Shown in pieces: positions 31,777 to 39,713 of a DNA stretch of 39,713 bases; the first letter of the stretch is position 1, and each line of letters starts with the position of its first letter. The position numbers were made by a program, and so were the translations under genes. A model generated the notes under the pieces. It had not been told where the DNA came from. It saw nothing but the letters and a program-made list of their open reading frames with translations, and did no database searches. The stretch is from an uncultured Clostridia bacterium (GTDB taxonomy: Bacteria; Bacillota; Clostridia; Oscillospirales; CAG-272), in NCBI GenBank assembly GCA_946404035.1, contig CAMJCC010000005.1, positions 1 through 39,713 of the forward strand, in the 5' to 3' direction.

Positions 31777-34700
31777 TTACACCGCGACGGGGATCGGGCG
31801 GCCGAGACAGAGCGGGTAGAGCAGGATGCGGTCGGGCTTGCGTCCGAGGATGCGCTCGATCGCGAGCGAGTAATAGCGGAGTTGATCGCGGTGGCGCGAA
31901 ACGAAGCCCGAGACCACCTCGTCCGCGGCGTTGGCCCCGCCCCTCAGGCGGTCGGTCTTGTAGTCGAGCAGGACGAGTTCCCCGTCTTTTGTGACGAAGA
32001 CGCAGTCCATCACGCCCTGTACCAGAATGGGCAGATCTTTGAGCAGTTTCGCCCGCTCGGCGTCCTCGGTAAAGTTCGACGCCGGGAGCATCATATTGAA
32101 GCGAAGCTCCCGCCGCATCCAGGTCGCAGTCAGCATTTCACTCATCAGACCTGACGAGCGGAACAGCTCCAGTTCGGGCAGATCGATCAGATCCCGGACT
32201 TCTTTTGTCAAAAACCCCCGGTCGATCAGGCGGTTCAGCTCCGCCTCGACGCCGTTCCGGCGAAGCAAAGACAGGTCACAGAACTGCAAAAACCCGTGCG
32301 TCGCCGTCCCGCGCAGGGCGGGATCGTCCCGCTTGGTCTTGCCCGAGAGGAAGCGCGGGGGTTCGGGCTCGTCCTTTTGCTTTCGCGGCGTGTAGACCGT
32401 CGTCCCGACGTCCGCGCCGTCGAGCACGGCGGGGGACAGGACCGAGACCGAGAGTTTGCCGGGTACGGTGCGGAGCCACGGGAATTCGTAGCGGAACGCG
32501 AAGCGTTTCAAGAGGATCTTTTCGACCTCCTCGTCCGAGAGGACCGTCCCGTCGGCGTCCCGGATCACGGCGGGCGCGAGAGGCTCTTTCGCCGCGGGCG
32601 CGGCGTCGGCCTGCTCCGGCGCCTCCTCGTCTTCGGGGGGCGGGAGGATCACCTTTGCGAGCGGCGTATCCGTTCCGACGGCGCGGATCACCCAGTCGAA
32701 AAAGGTCTTTTCACGCAGGACCTCGGTGAGCGAGAGCGGGAGAAAGTCTTCGTAGCGCGAGAGTTTGCCCTTGACGGTGAAGTTGCCGGGGAGCAGCCCG
32801 GTCACGTAGAGCCGTTCGCGCGCCCGCGTCAGGGCGACGTAGAGCACGCGCAGCGCCTCCTCTTTTTCCGCCTGCTTGGTCTCGTAGTCCGCAATGCGGC
32901 GGAACGGCGTGTCGATCCGCGCAAGGCCCGTCGCGTCGTGCACTTTGGACACGAGCCCGAAGCGCGGACTATACGAAACGTTCCCGTCCTGCGTCATCCC
33001 GTGGTCGCCGGGGACGCTCAGCGTACGCGAAACGAAGACCACCGGGAACTCGAGCCCCTTGGAGTGGTGGATAGTCATGATGCGGACGCCCGCCGCGTTC
33101 GCCGGGGGCTTCAGGCTGAGTTTCTGCCCGTCGGCCTCCAGGTCGTTCAGATAGGCGATGAAGCGGTAGAGCCCGCGGAACGAGGTCGCCTCGAACGCGC
33201 GTGCGTACTGATAGAACAGGAGCAGGTTTTCGCGCCCCGCCCGGTTCGCCGCGCCGCCGATCGGGAGGAGCCCCGTTTCGGTAAAGAGTTTTAAGATCAG
33301 CCGGTCGACCGGCATCCCCTCCGCCGCGCGCCGGAACGCCGCCAACTGTTCAAGGAAGCGCGCGCCGACGGCAAACTCGGGATGGTTGGCGCAGTACTCG
33401 GTCAGCGCGTCGTAGAAGGGCTCGTCGGACAGCGACGCCTCGCGCCGGATCGCGACCAGAACGTCGGGGGCAACGTCGTAGAGCGGCGAGCGGAGCAAGC
33501 CGACCAAGGGAACGTCGCGCCGGGGGTTGTCCACCGCGTTGAGAAGACACAGGGCGAGCCGGATCTCCGGCGCGTCGAAGAAGTTTTCGTTGGTCTCGAC
33601 CGACGCGGGGATCCCGCGCCGCGCCAGCGCCGCGCGGAACGCGGTCGTCTTCCCCTCCGCGGCGCGGAGCAGGATGGCGATATCCTCCGGCTTGATCGGC
33701 TCGCCGTTCGCGCGGCGCCCGGTCTTGGTCAGCCGGACGATCTCGTCCGCGACCCAGGCGCATTCCTCGTCGTCCGGGGCCGCGTCTTCCCCGTCGGCGA
33801 CGGCGGCTTGCCGGAACATCCGGACGACGGGGAGCGCGGGCTCCTTGGAACAGGCGTCGGGGAGTTTGGAGAAGCGCAGGCGGTCGTCGGGCACGTAGCC
33901 GATGGCGTCGCCCGTCGCTCCGAACAGCGCGTCGAACACGCCGTTCGCGAAATCGATCACCGGCTTGTCGCATCGGAAGTTGTCGGAGAGGAAGATGGTG
34001 GCGTTGGGGCCGTCACCCGCCCGTTCGAGAGGGGGGTAGTCCCGCTTCAGCGAGATGAAGATGGAGGGTTCCGCCCGCCGGAACATGTAGATGCTCTGTT
34101 TGACGTCCCCGACGAGGAAGCGGTTGCGCTCGCGCGAGATCGCCTCGAAGACGGCGTGCTGGATCGGGTTGACGTCCTGATACTCGTCGACGAAGACCGC
34201 GTCGTAACGCGAGGCGATCTGCTCGGCGACGTCGGTCTTGGTCCCGTCGGGGGACACCAGGACCCGGAGCGCGGCGCGCTCCACGTCGGCAAACGAGGCG
34301 ACGTTGCGCCGGCGCTTCTCCTCTGCGACGAGTTCCGAGAAACGGCGGATCAGGCGGTAGAGGACCAGGGAGACCGGCGCGTGCATCTTGGCAAGGGTCT
34401 GCCAATCGGACGAGGACGCGCAGAAGAGAGGCGCGAAGATCTCCTTGAGGTCGTCGCGGATCCGTTTGAGCAGCGTTTTGACCCGGGCGAGGAACTCCGG
34501 CTCGGCTTCTTTTGTGAATTTGCCGGAGAAAGTCACTTTCAGCGGAGAGGTCTTGTTGTCGGAGATCTCGTTCACGGCGGCGCGGGCGGCGTCGTAGGTC
34601 TCGTCGGGGGACGAGAGTTCGTGCATTGCGGACGCGGCGCGCGTCAGAGCGGGGCCGAGTTTCTCCCGCACGGCGTCGGTCTCGCCGGACAGGTCGACGA

Positions 34701-35439
34701 GCGCCTCGTCGGCGAGCTTCGCCATATCGGCGGCGTAGTCGGCAAGGCGGCGCATCAGCGCCCGCCCGAAAACCGTTTCTTCGGGGGGGCGGTCGCAAAC
34801 TTCGTTGATATATCCTGCAAAAACAGCGAGTTTCTCAGCGCCCTCCGGCACGTTGTCCACCTGCTCCAGGACCGAAAGGATGATCTCGGAAAGGTCCTCC
34901 TGGTTCCGGGTCTCGAGCAGGTGCGAAACGAAGTCGCAGAACTCGTCGGACGTCGCGACGGTCGGTTCTTCCCCGGCGAACAGCCGGTCGATGAACGGGG
35001 TCAGCACGCTGCGGAGCAGGTGCTTTTCCTCCGCGGGGTCACAGACGCGGTAGCTCGGGGAGATGCCCGCCCGGTCGGCAAATTCGGTGACGATCCGGCG
35101 GCAGAAACTGTCGATGGTGCCGATGTCGGCTTCGGGCAAAAGCAGAAGCTGCTCGGGGAGGCGCCGGTCGCCCGGGCGCTCCCGGATCGCGTCGTTCAAC
35201 GCCGCGGTCAGCTTCGCGCGGAGGTCGTTTGCCGCCGCGACGGTAAAGGTGACGATCACCAGCCGCGAAACGTCGCGCGGGTTTTCGGGGTCGGTCAGCA
35301 GTCGGATCACCCGCTCGGTCAGCGTGGTGGTCTTGCCGGACCCCGCCGCCGCCGAGACCAGCAGCGTTTTGTCGCGCGTTTCGATTGCCGCGCGCTGCGC
35401 CGGGCTCCAAGCCGGTCTTTCGCCTTGTCGGTCGCTCAT
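31777..35439 (-). CDS. addA: Helicase-exonuclease AddAB subunit AddA (UvrD-like helicase + PD-(D/E)XK nuclease)
   Basis: WSPAQRAAIETRDKTLLVSAAAGSGKTTTLTERVIRLL; VDEYQDVNPIQHAVFEAI; VRIMTIHHSKGLEFPVVFVS; C-terminal VMDCVFVTKDGELVLLDYKTD. Start at MSDRQGERP. Confidence 0.92.
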   Translation of the reverse strand: MSDRQGERPAWSPAQRAAIETRDKTLLVSAAAGSGKTTTLTERVIRLLTDPENPRDVSRLVIVTFTVAAANDLRAKLTAALNDAIRERPGDRRLPEQLLLLPEADIGTIDSFCRRIVTEFADRAGISPSYRVCDPAEEKHLLRSVLTPFIDRLFAGEEPTVATSDEFCDFVSHLLETRNQEDLSEIILSVLEQVDNVPEGAEKLAVFAGYINEVCDRPPEETVFGRALMRRLADYAADMAKLADEALVDLSGETDAVREKLGPALTRAASAMHELSSPDETYDAARAAVNEISDNKTSPLKVTFSGKFTKEAEPEFLARVKTLLKRIRDDLKEIFAPLFCASSSDWQTLAKMHAPVSLVLYRLIRRFSELVAEEKRRRNVASFADVERAALRVLVSPDGTKTDVAEQIASRYDAVFVDEYQDVNPIQHAVFEAISRERNRFLVGDVKQSIYMFRRAEPSIFISLKRDYPPLERAGDGPNATIFLSDNFRCDKPVIDFANGVFDALFGATGDAIGYVPDDRLRFSKLPDACSKEPALPVVRMFRQAAVADGEDAAPDDEECAWVADEIVRLTKTGRRANGEPIKPEDIAILLRAAEGKTTAFRAALARRGIPASVETNENFFDAPEIRLALCLLNAVDNPRRDVPLVGLLRSPLYDVAPDVLVAIRREASLSDEPFYDALTEYCANHPEFAVGARFLEQLAAFRRAAEGMPVDRLILKLFTETGLLPIGGAANRAGRENLLLFYQYARAFEATSFRGLYRFIAYLNDLEADGQKLSLKPPANAAGVRIMTIHHSKGLEFPVVFVSRTLSVPGDHGMTQDGNVSYSPRFGLVSKVHDATGLARIDTPFRRIADYETKQAEKEEALRVLYVALTRARERLYVTGLLPGNFTVKGKLSRYEDFLPLSLTEVLREKTFFDWVIRAVGTDTPLAKVILPPPEDEEAPEQADAAPAAKEPLAPAVIRDADGTVLSDEEVEKILLKRFAFRYEFPWLRTVPGKLSVSVLSPAVLDGADVGTTVYTPRKQKDEPEPPRFLSGKTKRDDPALRGTATHGFLQFCDLSLLRRNGVEAELNRLIDRGFLTKEVRDLIDLPELELFRSSGLMSEMLTATWMRRELRFNMMLPASNFTEDAERAKLLKDLPILVQGVMDCVFVTKDGELVLLDYKTDRLRGGANAADEVVSGFVSRHRDQLRYYSLAIERILGRKPDRILLYPLCLGRPIPVAV

Positions 35440-35473
35440 CGGCGCTCCTCCTTTCTTATCGTTTTCGGTCGGT

Positions 35474-36388
35474 TCAAACGTCAAATTGCCGGAGCGGGAC
35501 GAGCACGGGCAGGGTCTCGCCCCGCGCTTCGTCCGGGGGCGCGACCTCTGCGAGCGCAAAGAATACGCCGCCGTCAAAGACCCGGAACCTCGTTCCGGGC
35601 GCCTCGTTTGCAAGCCCGAGTTTTCTCGTTTCGACCCGAAGCCCGTTGCGGAGCAGGCGGACGAAGAAGGGGTCGGGCGAGAACTTTTTCGCGTCGGGGA
35701 ACAGGTCTTCGACCGGGATGACGCGCGCCGCACGCCCGTCCTCGGTCATTTCCGCGAGTTGATCGGGGGTCAGGGCGGCTGTGATCGGATATCCGCACGC
35801 CTCGGTACGCGTCAGCGAACTCATGATCCCGCCGCACCCGAGCGCCCGCCCGATATCGGCGCAGAGTGTCCGGACGTAGGTCCCCTTGGAAACGGTCAGG
35901 TCGAGGGCGTAGCTGCGCTCGTCGATCCGCTCGGCTTCCAGTCGATAGACCGTGACCGGGCGGCTTTCGCGCTCCACGGTCTCGCCGCGGCGCGCCAGGT
36001 CCAGCAGTTTGCGTCCGCCGATTTTCAGGGCGGAGTACATCGGCGGGGTCTGCCGGATCTCGCCGCGAAAACGGTCCAGCACGGACAGAACGGTCTGCTC
36101 GTCCGGAACGCTATCGGAGCGCGACAGGACCGTCCCCGTCGCGTCCTCGGTGTCGGTCGTCACGCCGAGGGTCAGCGTGGCAAGATAGCGCTTGTCGGTT
36201 TCGGGCAAAAACTCCGCCGCCTTGACCGCCCGCCCGACGAGAACGGGGAGAACGCCCGCCGCCGCCGGGTCCAGGGTGCCGGTATGCCCGGCTTTTTCCA
36301 CGCCGAAAAGCCGCCGGATCTTCGCAACGGCGGTGTGGGAGGTGATCCCAACGGGTTTATTGACGACGATCAGCCCGGAAATCTCCAT
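35474..36388 (-). CDS. truB: tRNA pseudouridine(55) synthase TruB
   Basis: MEISGLIVVNKPVGITSHTAVAKIRRLFGVEKAGHTGTLDPAAAGVLPVLVGRAVK; KRYLATLTLG. Confidence 0.96.
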   Translation of the reverse strand: MEISGLIVVNKPVGITSHTAVAKIRRLFGVEKAGHTGTLDPAAAGVLPVLVGRAVKAAEFLPETDKRYLATLTLGVTTDTEDATGTVLSRSDSVPDEQTVLSVLDRFRGEIRQTPPMYSALKIGGRKLLDLARRGETVERESRPVTVYRLEAERIDERSYALDLTVSKGTYVRTLCADIGRALGCGGIMSSLTRTEACGYPITAALTPDQLAEMTEDGRAARVIPVEDLFPDAKKFSPDPFFVRLLRNGLRVETRKLGLANEAPGTRFRVFDGGVFFALAEVAPPDEARGETLPVLVPLRQFDV

Positions 36389-36565
36389 ACGGCGTTCCTT
36401 TCGGACGGTGTCGGGGCGTAATGTAAAGAAATATTTACACAAGGTATGTGTGGTGCCCGGAACGTGTGAAAACGCGCGGGGCGCGGGGTGCAAAAACGCG
36501 CGCAAAGGCGTGAGAAAGACGGGATACAGGGGGTCTAGGGTCGGACGACGAGGGTCGGCGCGGGG

Positions 36566-37675
36566 TCAGTCGTCGATCCAGACGCGTTTGACGCGGGCGG
36601 CGGTCCCGGCAAGGATCTCGTAGGAGATGGTCCCGGCGCGGTCGGCAAGGGCGTTCAGCTGCTCCTGTGTTTCGCCGAACAGTACGGCGTGGTCTCCCGG
36701 CTTGACGGCAAGCCCGTCAGGGAGCAGGACCGAGGTCTGGTCCATCGAGATCCGCCCGACGATCCTGCATTTCGCGCCGTTGATCGTCACTTCGCCGCCC
36801 GTGCAGGCGCGCGGGAAACCGTCGGCGTAGCCGATGCCGACGAGGGCGATCCGGCACGGCTTTTCCACCGTGTAGGCGCGGCAGTAACCCACCGTTTCCC
36901 CGGGGACAAAGTCCCGTACTTGCAGAACGGGGGCGCAGAGTTTCATCACCGGGCGAAGACCCGGGTCGGGCAGGTGCGGCGCGGGGTTGTACCCGTAGAG
37001 CGCGATGCCCTCGCGGATCAAGGGCTGCGCGTCCGCGCCGAAGCGGAGGATCGAGGCGCTGTTGGCAAAGTGCGCCGGGAGATCAAGCCCGCGCGCGGCG
37101 AGCCGGTTCAGAAGATCGCGGAAGATCCCGACCGATTTTTCCGCCAAACCCCCGTCGACGTCGGCGTCGGGGAGGTGGGTATAGATCGAAACGGGGAGCA
37201 GGGCGGGGATCGACGCGACCGACAGGATCTTTTCGAGGGGGTCGCCCGTCGCGGCGGGAAAACCCAGCCGCCCCATTCCGGTATCGACGGCAAGCGCGAT
37301 CCGAAGCCGCTTTCCTGCGGGGACGTTTGCGGCGAGTTCATCGGCGTATTTCAGGGAGTTGACCGCCTGCGTGAAGTCGCCGGCGACAAGGCCGGGGGCA
37401 AGCGACGGATCGGTCGGCGCAAGGATCAGGATCTCGCCCGCGGGGATGACCTCGCGGATCTCTTTCGCCTCCGAGAGCCGCGCGACGGCAAACCTCTTCG
37501 CCCCGACCGACGCGAGCCGGACGGCGACCTCGCGGGCGCCGTGCCCGTAAGCGTTTGCCTTGACCAAAGCGAACGCCGAACCGGGGTCGACCCCGGCGAC
37601 GCGCGCAAGCCGTGTAAAGTTTTCTTTGAGCGCCGCCGCCGAGAGCAGGGCGGTGGCTTCTTGGATGCGGAATAT
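36566..37675 (-). CDS. alr: Alanine racemase; 5' end uncertain (reading frame continues upstream of TTG at 37567)
   Basis: VKANAYGHGAREVAVRLASVGAKRFAVARLSEA; DTGMGRLGF; CRIVGRISMDQTSVLLP; in-frame upstream FRIQEATALLSAAALKENFTRLARVAGVDPGSAFAL looks coding. Confidence 0.88.
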   Translation of the reverse strand: MFRIQEATALLSAAALKENFTRLARVAGVDPGSAFALVKANAYGHGAREVAVRLASVGAKRFAVARLSEAKEIREVIPAGEILILAPTDPSLAPGLVAGDFTQAVNSLKYADELAANVPAGKRLRIALAVDTGMGRLGFPAATGDPLEKILSVASIPALLPVSIYTHLPDADVDGGLAEKSVGIFRDLLNRLAARGLDLPAHFANSASILRFGADAQPLIREGIALYGYNPAPHLPDPGLRPVMKLCAPVLQVRDFVPGETVGYCRAYTVEKPCRIALVGIGYADGFPRACTGGEVTINGAKCRIVGRISMDQTSVLLPDGLAVKPGDHAVLFGETQEQLNALADRAGTISYEILAGTAARVKRVWIDD

Positions 37676-37719
37676 GTTCGGCAGAAACTCCTTATGGACG
37701 CGGATCGTTATCCTCCATC

Positions 37720-37748
37720 AGTATACCATATTTTCCACCGCGTTTCAA
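37720..37748 (-). promoter_or_regulatory. alr promoter
   Basis: Minus strand TTGAAA-N17-TATACT. Confidence 0.75.
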
Positions 37749-37767
37749 GAAATCGCGCGGAAAAACC

Positions 37768-37796
37768 TTGATATTTTTTCCACAATGCTGTATAAT
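37768..37796 (+). promoter_or_regulatory. Promoter of ACT/UPF0210 pair
   Basis: TTGATA-N17-TATAAT. Confidence 0.78.
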
Positions 37797-37845
37797 ACAA
37801 AAGAAGGTCGCCTCCCCGGAGGGGGGCTCTCGGAGGGAGAAAGAT

Positions 37846-38118
37846 ATGAAAGCAGTCATTACCGTGATCGGACGGGACAAGGTCGGGATCATCGCGACGG
37901 TATCGGTCGCGTGCTCGGGCTTCGGGGTCAACATCGTCGACATCAGCCAGACGGTCCTCGACGGGTACTTTGCCATGATCATGCTGGTCGAACTCGGCGG
38001 GATGAAAGAGAGTTCTTTCCACGAGTTTTCCGCCGCGCTCAAGAAGATAGGCGACGAGAACGCCGTCGACATCCGCGTGATGCACGAGGACATCTTCAAC
38101 TCGATGCACAGGATCTGA
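37846..38118 (+). CDS. ACT domain protein (UPF0237)
   Basis: MKAVITVIGRDKVGIIATVSVACSGFGVNIVDISQTVLDGYFAMIMLVEL; ATG at 37846 after GGAGGGAG. Confidence 0.92.
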   Translation: MKAVITVIGRDKVGIIATVSVACSGFGVNIVDISQTVLDGYFAMIMLVELGGMKESSFHEFSAALKKIGDENAVDIRVMHEDIFNSMHRI

Positions 38119-38133
38119 CGCAGGGAGACCGCA

Positions 38134-39492
38134 ATGCTGAACATACAGGACATTCTGGAAACCGTCCGCATGATCCGCGAGGAGAACCTCGACGTGCGGA
38201 CCGTGACGATGGGCATTTCGCTCTTCGACTGCATCAGCGACGACCGCGCGCGGCTGGAGAGCAAGATCTACGATAAACTGACGAAGACCGCCGAGAAACT
38301 GGTCCCGGTCGCCGAGGAGATCGAGGCGGAGTACGGGATCCCGATCGTGAACAAGCGGATCTCGGTGACGCCGATCTCGCTCGTGGCTCCGGGCGCGTCC
38401 CCCGAGGACTTTGTGCGGCTCGCCGGGGTGCTGCAGCGCGCCGCGGATACGCTGGGCGTGAACTTTATCGGCGGCTATTCCGCTTTCGTGCAAAAGGGGA
38501 TGACCCGGGGCGCGGAGGCGCTGATCTCGTCGATCCCCGAGGCGCTCGCCGTGACGGAGAACGTCTGCTCGTCGGTCAACGTCGCCTCGACCAAAGCCGG
38601 GATCAATATGGACGCCGTCAACCTGATGGGCAGGATCGTGAAAGCGACCTCCGAGCGGACCGCCGACCGCGACTCGCTCGGGTGCGCGAAACTGGTCGTG
38701 TTCGCCAATATGCCGGAGGATAACCCGTTCATGGCGGGCGCGGTCCACGGGGTCGGGGAGCCCGACGCCGTGATCAACGTCGGCGTCAGCGGGCCCGGCG
38801 TCGTCGCCGCCGCCGTCCGGGAAGCCGGCAACTGCGATTTTTCGGCGCTTGCCGAAACGGTCAAGCGCATCGCATTCAAGATCACCCGCGTCGGGCAACT
38901 CGTCGCCACCGAGGCGGCGAAACGGCTGAACGTTCCCTACGGGATCGTCGATCTGTCGCTCGCGCCGACCCCCGCCGCCGGGGACTCGGTGGCGGAGATC
39001 CTCGAAAACATGGGCCTTGAATGCTGCGGCACGCACGGAACGACCGCCGCGCTCGCCCTGCTCAACGACGCGGTGAAAAAAGGCGGCGTGATGGCGTCGG
39101 GACACGTCGGGGGGCTTTCCGGCGCGTTCATCCCGGTCTCGGAAGACCGCGGAATGATCGACGCCGTCAAGGCCGGCACGCTCTCGCTCTCCAAACTCGA
39201 GGCGATGACCGCCGTCTGCTCGGTGGGTCTGGATATGATCGCCGTCCCCGGCGACACCACCGCCGAGACCATCGCGGGCGTGATCGCCGACGAGATCTCG
39301 ATCGGCGTGGTCAACAACAAGACCACCGCCGTCCGCCTGATCCCCGTCGCCGGAAAGGGCGTCGGAGAGACCGCCAACTTCGGCGGGCTGCTCGGCTACG
39401 CGCCGATCATGCCGCTGAAAGGCGAGAGCTGCGCGGAGTTCGTCTCGCGCGGCGGGCGCATCCCCGCGCCGATCCATTCGCTCCGGAACTGA
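38134..39492 (+). CDS. PFL family protein (UPF0210/DUF711)
   Basis: [33 protein letters not shown]...[13 protein letters not shown]...[14 protein letters not shown]...[21 protein letters not shown]. Confidence 0.92.
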   Translation: MLNIQDILETVRMIREENLDVRTVTMGISLFDCISDDRARLESKIYDKLTKTAEKLVPVAEEIEAEYGIPIVNKRISVTPISLVAPGASPEDFVRLAGVLQRAADTLGVNFIGGYSAFVQKGMTRGAEALISSIPEALAVTENVCSSVNVASTKAGINMDAVNLMGRIVKATSERTADRDSLGCAKLVVFANMPEDNPFMAGAVHGVGEPDAVINVGVSGPGVVAAAVREAGNCDFSALAETVKRIAFKITRVGQLVATEAAKRLNVPYGIVDLSLAPTPAAGDSVAEILENMGLECCGTHGTTAALALLNDAVKKGGVMASGHVGGLSGAFIPVSEDRGMIDAVKAGTLSLSKLEAMTAVCSVGLDMIAVPGDTTAETIAGVIADEISIGVVNNKTTAVRLIPVAGKGVGETANFGGLLGYAPIMPLKGESCAEFVSRGGRIPAPIHSLRN

Positions 39493-39586
39493 CCGCATCC
39501 CCCGATCCTCCGGGCTCCGCGCTGCGGGGCGCCGGGGCGGGTATAAGAAGATAATAGCCCAAACGAACCGACAGGAGGAAAACACG

Positions 39587-39713
39587 ATGGTTCAAAAGCA
39601 AGGAAAACAGTCGACCCTGCGCATCTTCTCGCTGCTGCTTGCTCTGGCGATGCTCCTTCCGCTCGCCGCGTGCGGACCGAAACCCGCCGAAACGACGGTC
39701 GTACAGACTACTG
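39587..39713 (+). CDS. Lipoprotein, truncated at window edge
   Basis: MVQKQGKQSTLRIFSLLLALAMLLPLAACGPKPAETTVVQTT; SD AGGAGG. Confidence 0.75.
   Translation, partial: MVQKQGKQSTLRIFSLLLALAMLLPLAACGPKPAETTVVQTT

Noticed and set aside
33382-35721. 779-aa plus-strand ORF
   Set aside because: Antisense to addA, which has complete helicase motifs.
37708-39585. 625-aa minus-strand ORF
   Set aside because: Antisense to the conserved UPF0210 gene.

Overview
This is a GC-rich chromosomal replication-origin region, probably from a Clostridia/Oscillospirales-type Firmicute (taxonomy is inferred from gene content only). From left to right: the heat-shock operon hrcA-grpE-dnaK on the minus strand, with a perfect CIRCE operator; rny-ymdB followed by a large GH106-like glycosidase; an intergenic array of consecutive palindromes joined by a GTTATRA linker; a GT2 glycosyltransferase divergent from dnaA; oriC, with a DnaA-box cluster, a DnaA-trio-like CTACTACTACTTCTACTA and an AT-rich stretch; dnaN-recF-remB(DUF370)-gyrB-gyrA; a lipoprotein, an XRE regulator, and a small membrane protein next to RNase J; two tandem paralogous repeat/NodB-like lipoproteins and an EEP-fold lipoprotein; a parA-parB-membrane-protein operon bracketed by two identical parS sites; a CaCA antiporter; alr, truB and addA on the minus strand; the ACT (UPF0237)/UPF0210 pair; and a truncated lipoprotein at the right edge. 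I saw no rRNA, tRNA, CRISPR array or transposase. The least explained items are the palindrome array at about 9259-9378, the ParB-coupled membrane protein, the tandem NodB-like lipoproteins, the small ORF before RNase J, and the apparent lack of a standard start codon for alr. All calls come from reading the sequence and supplied translations; no database search was run.
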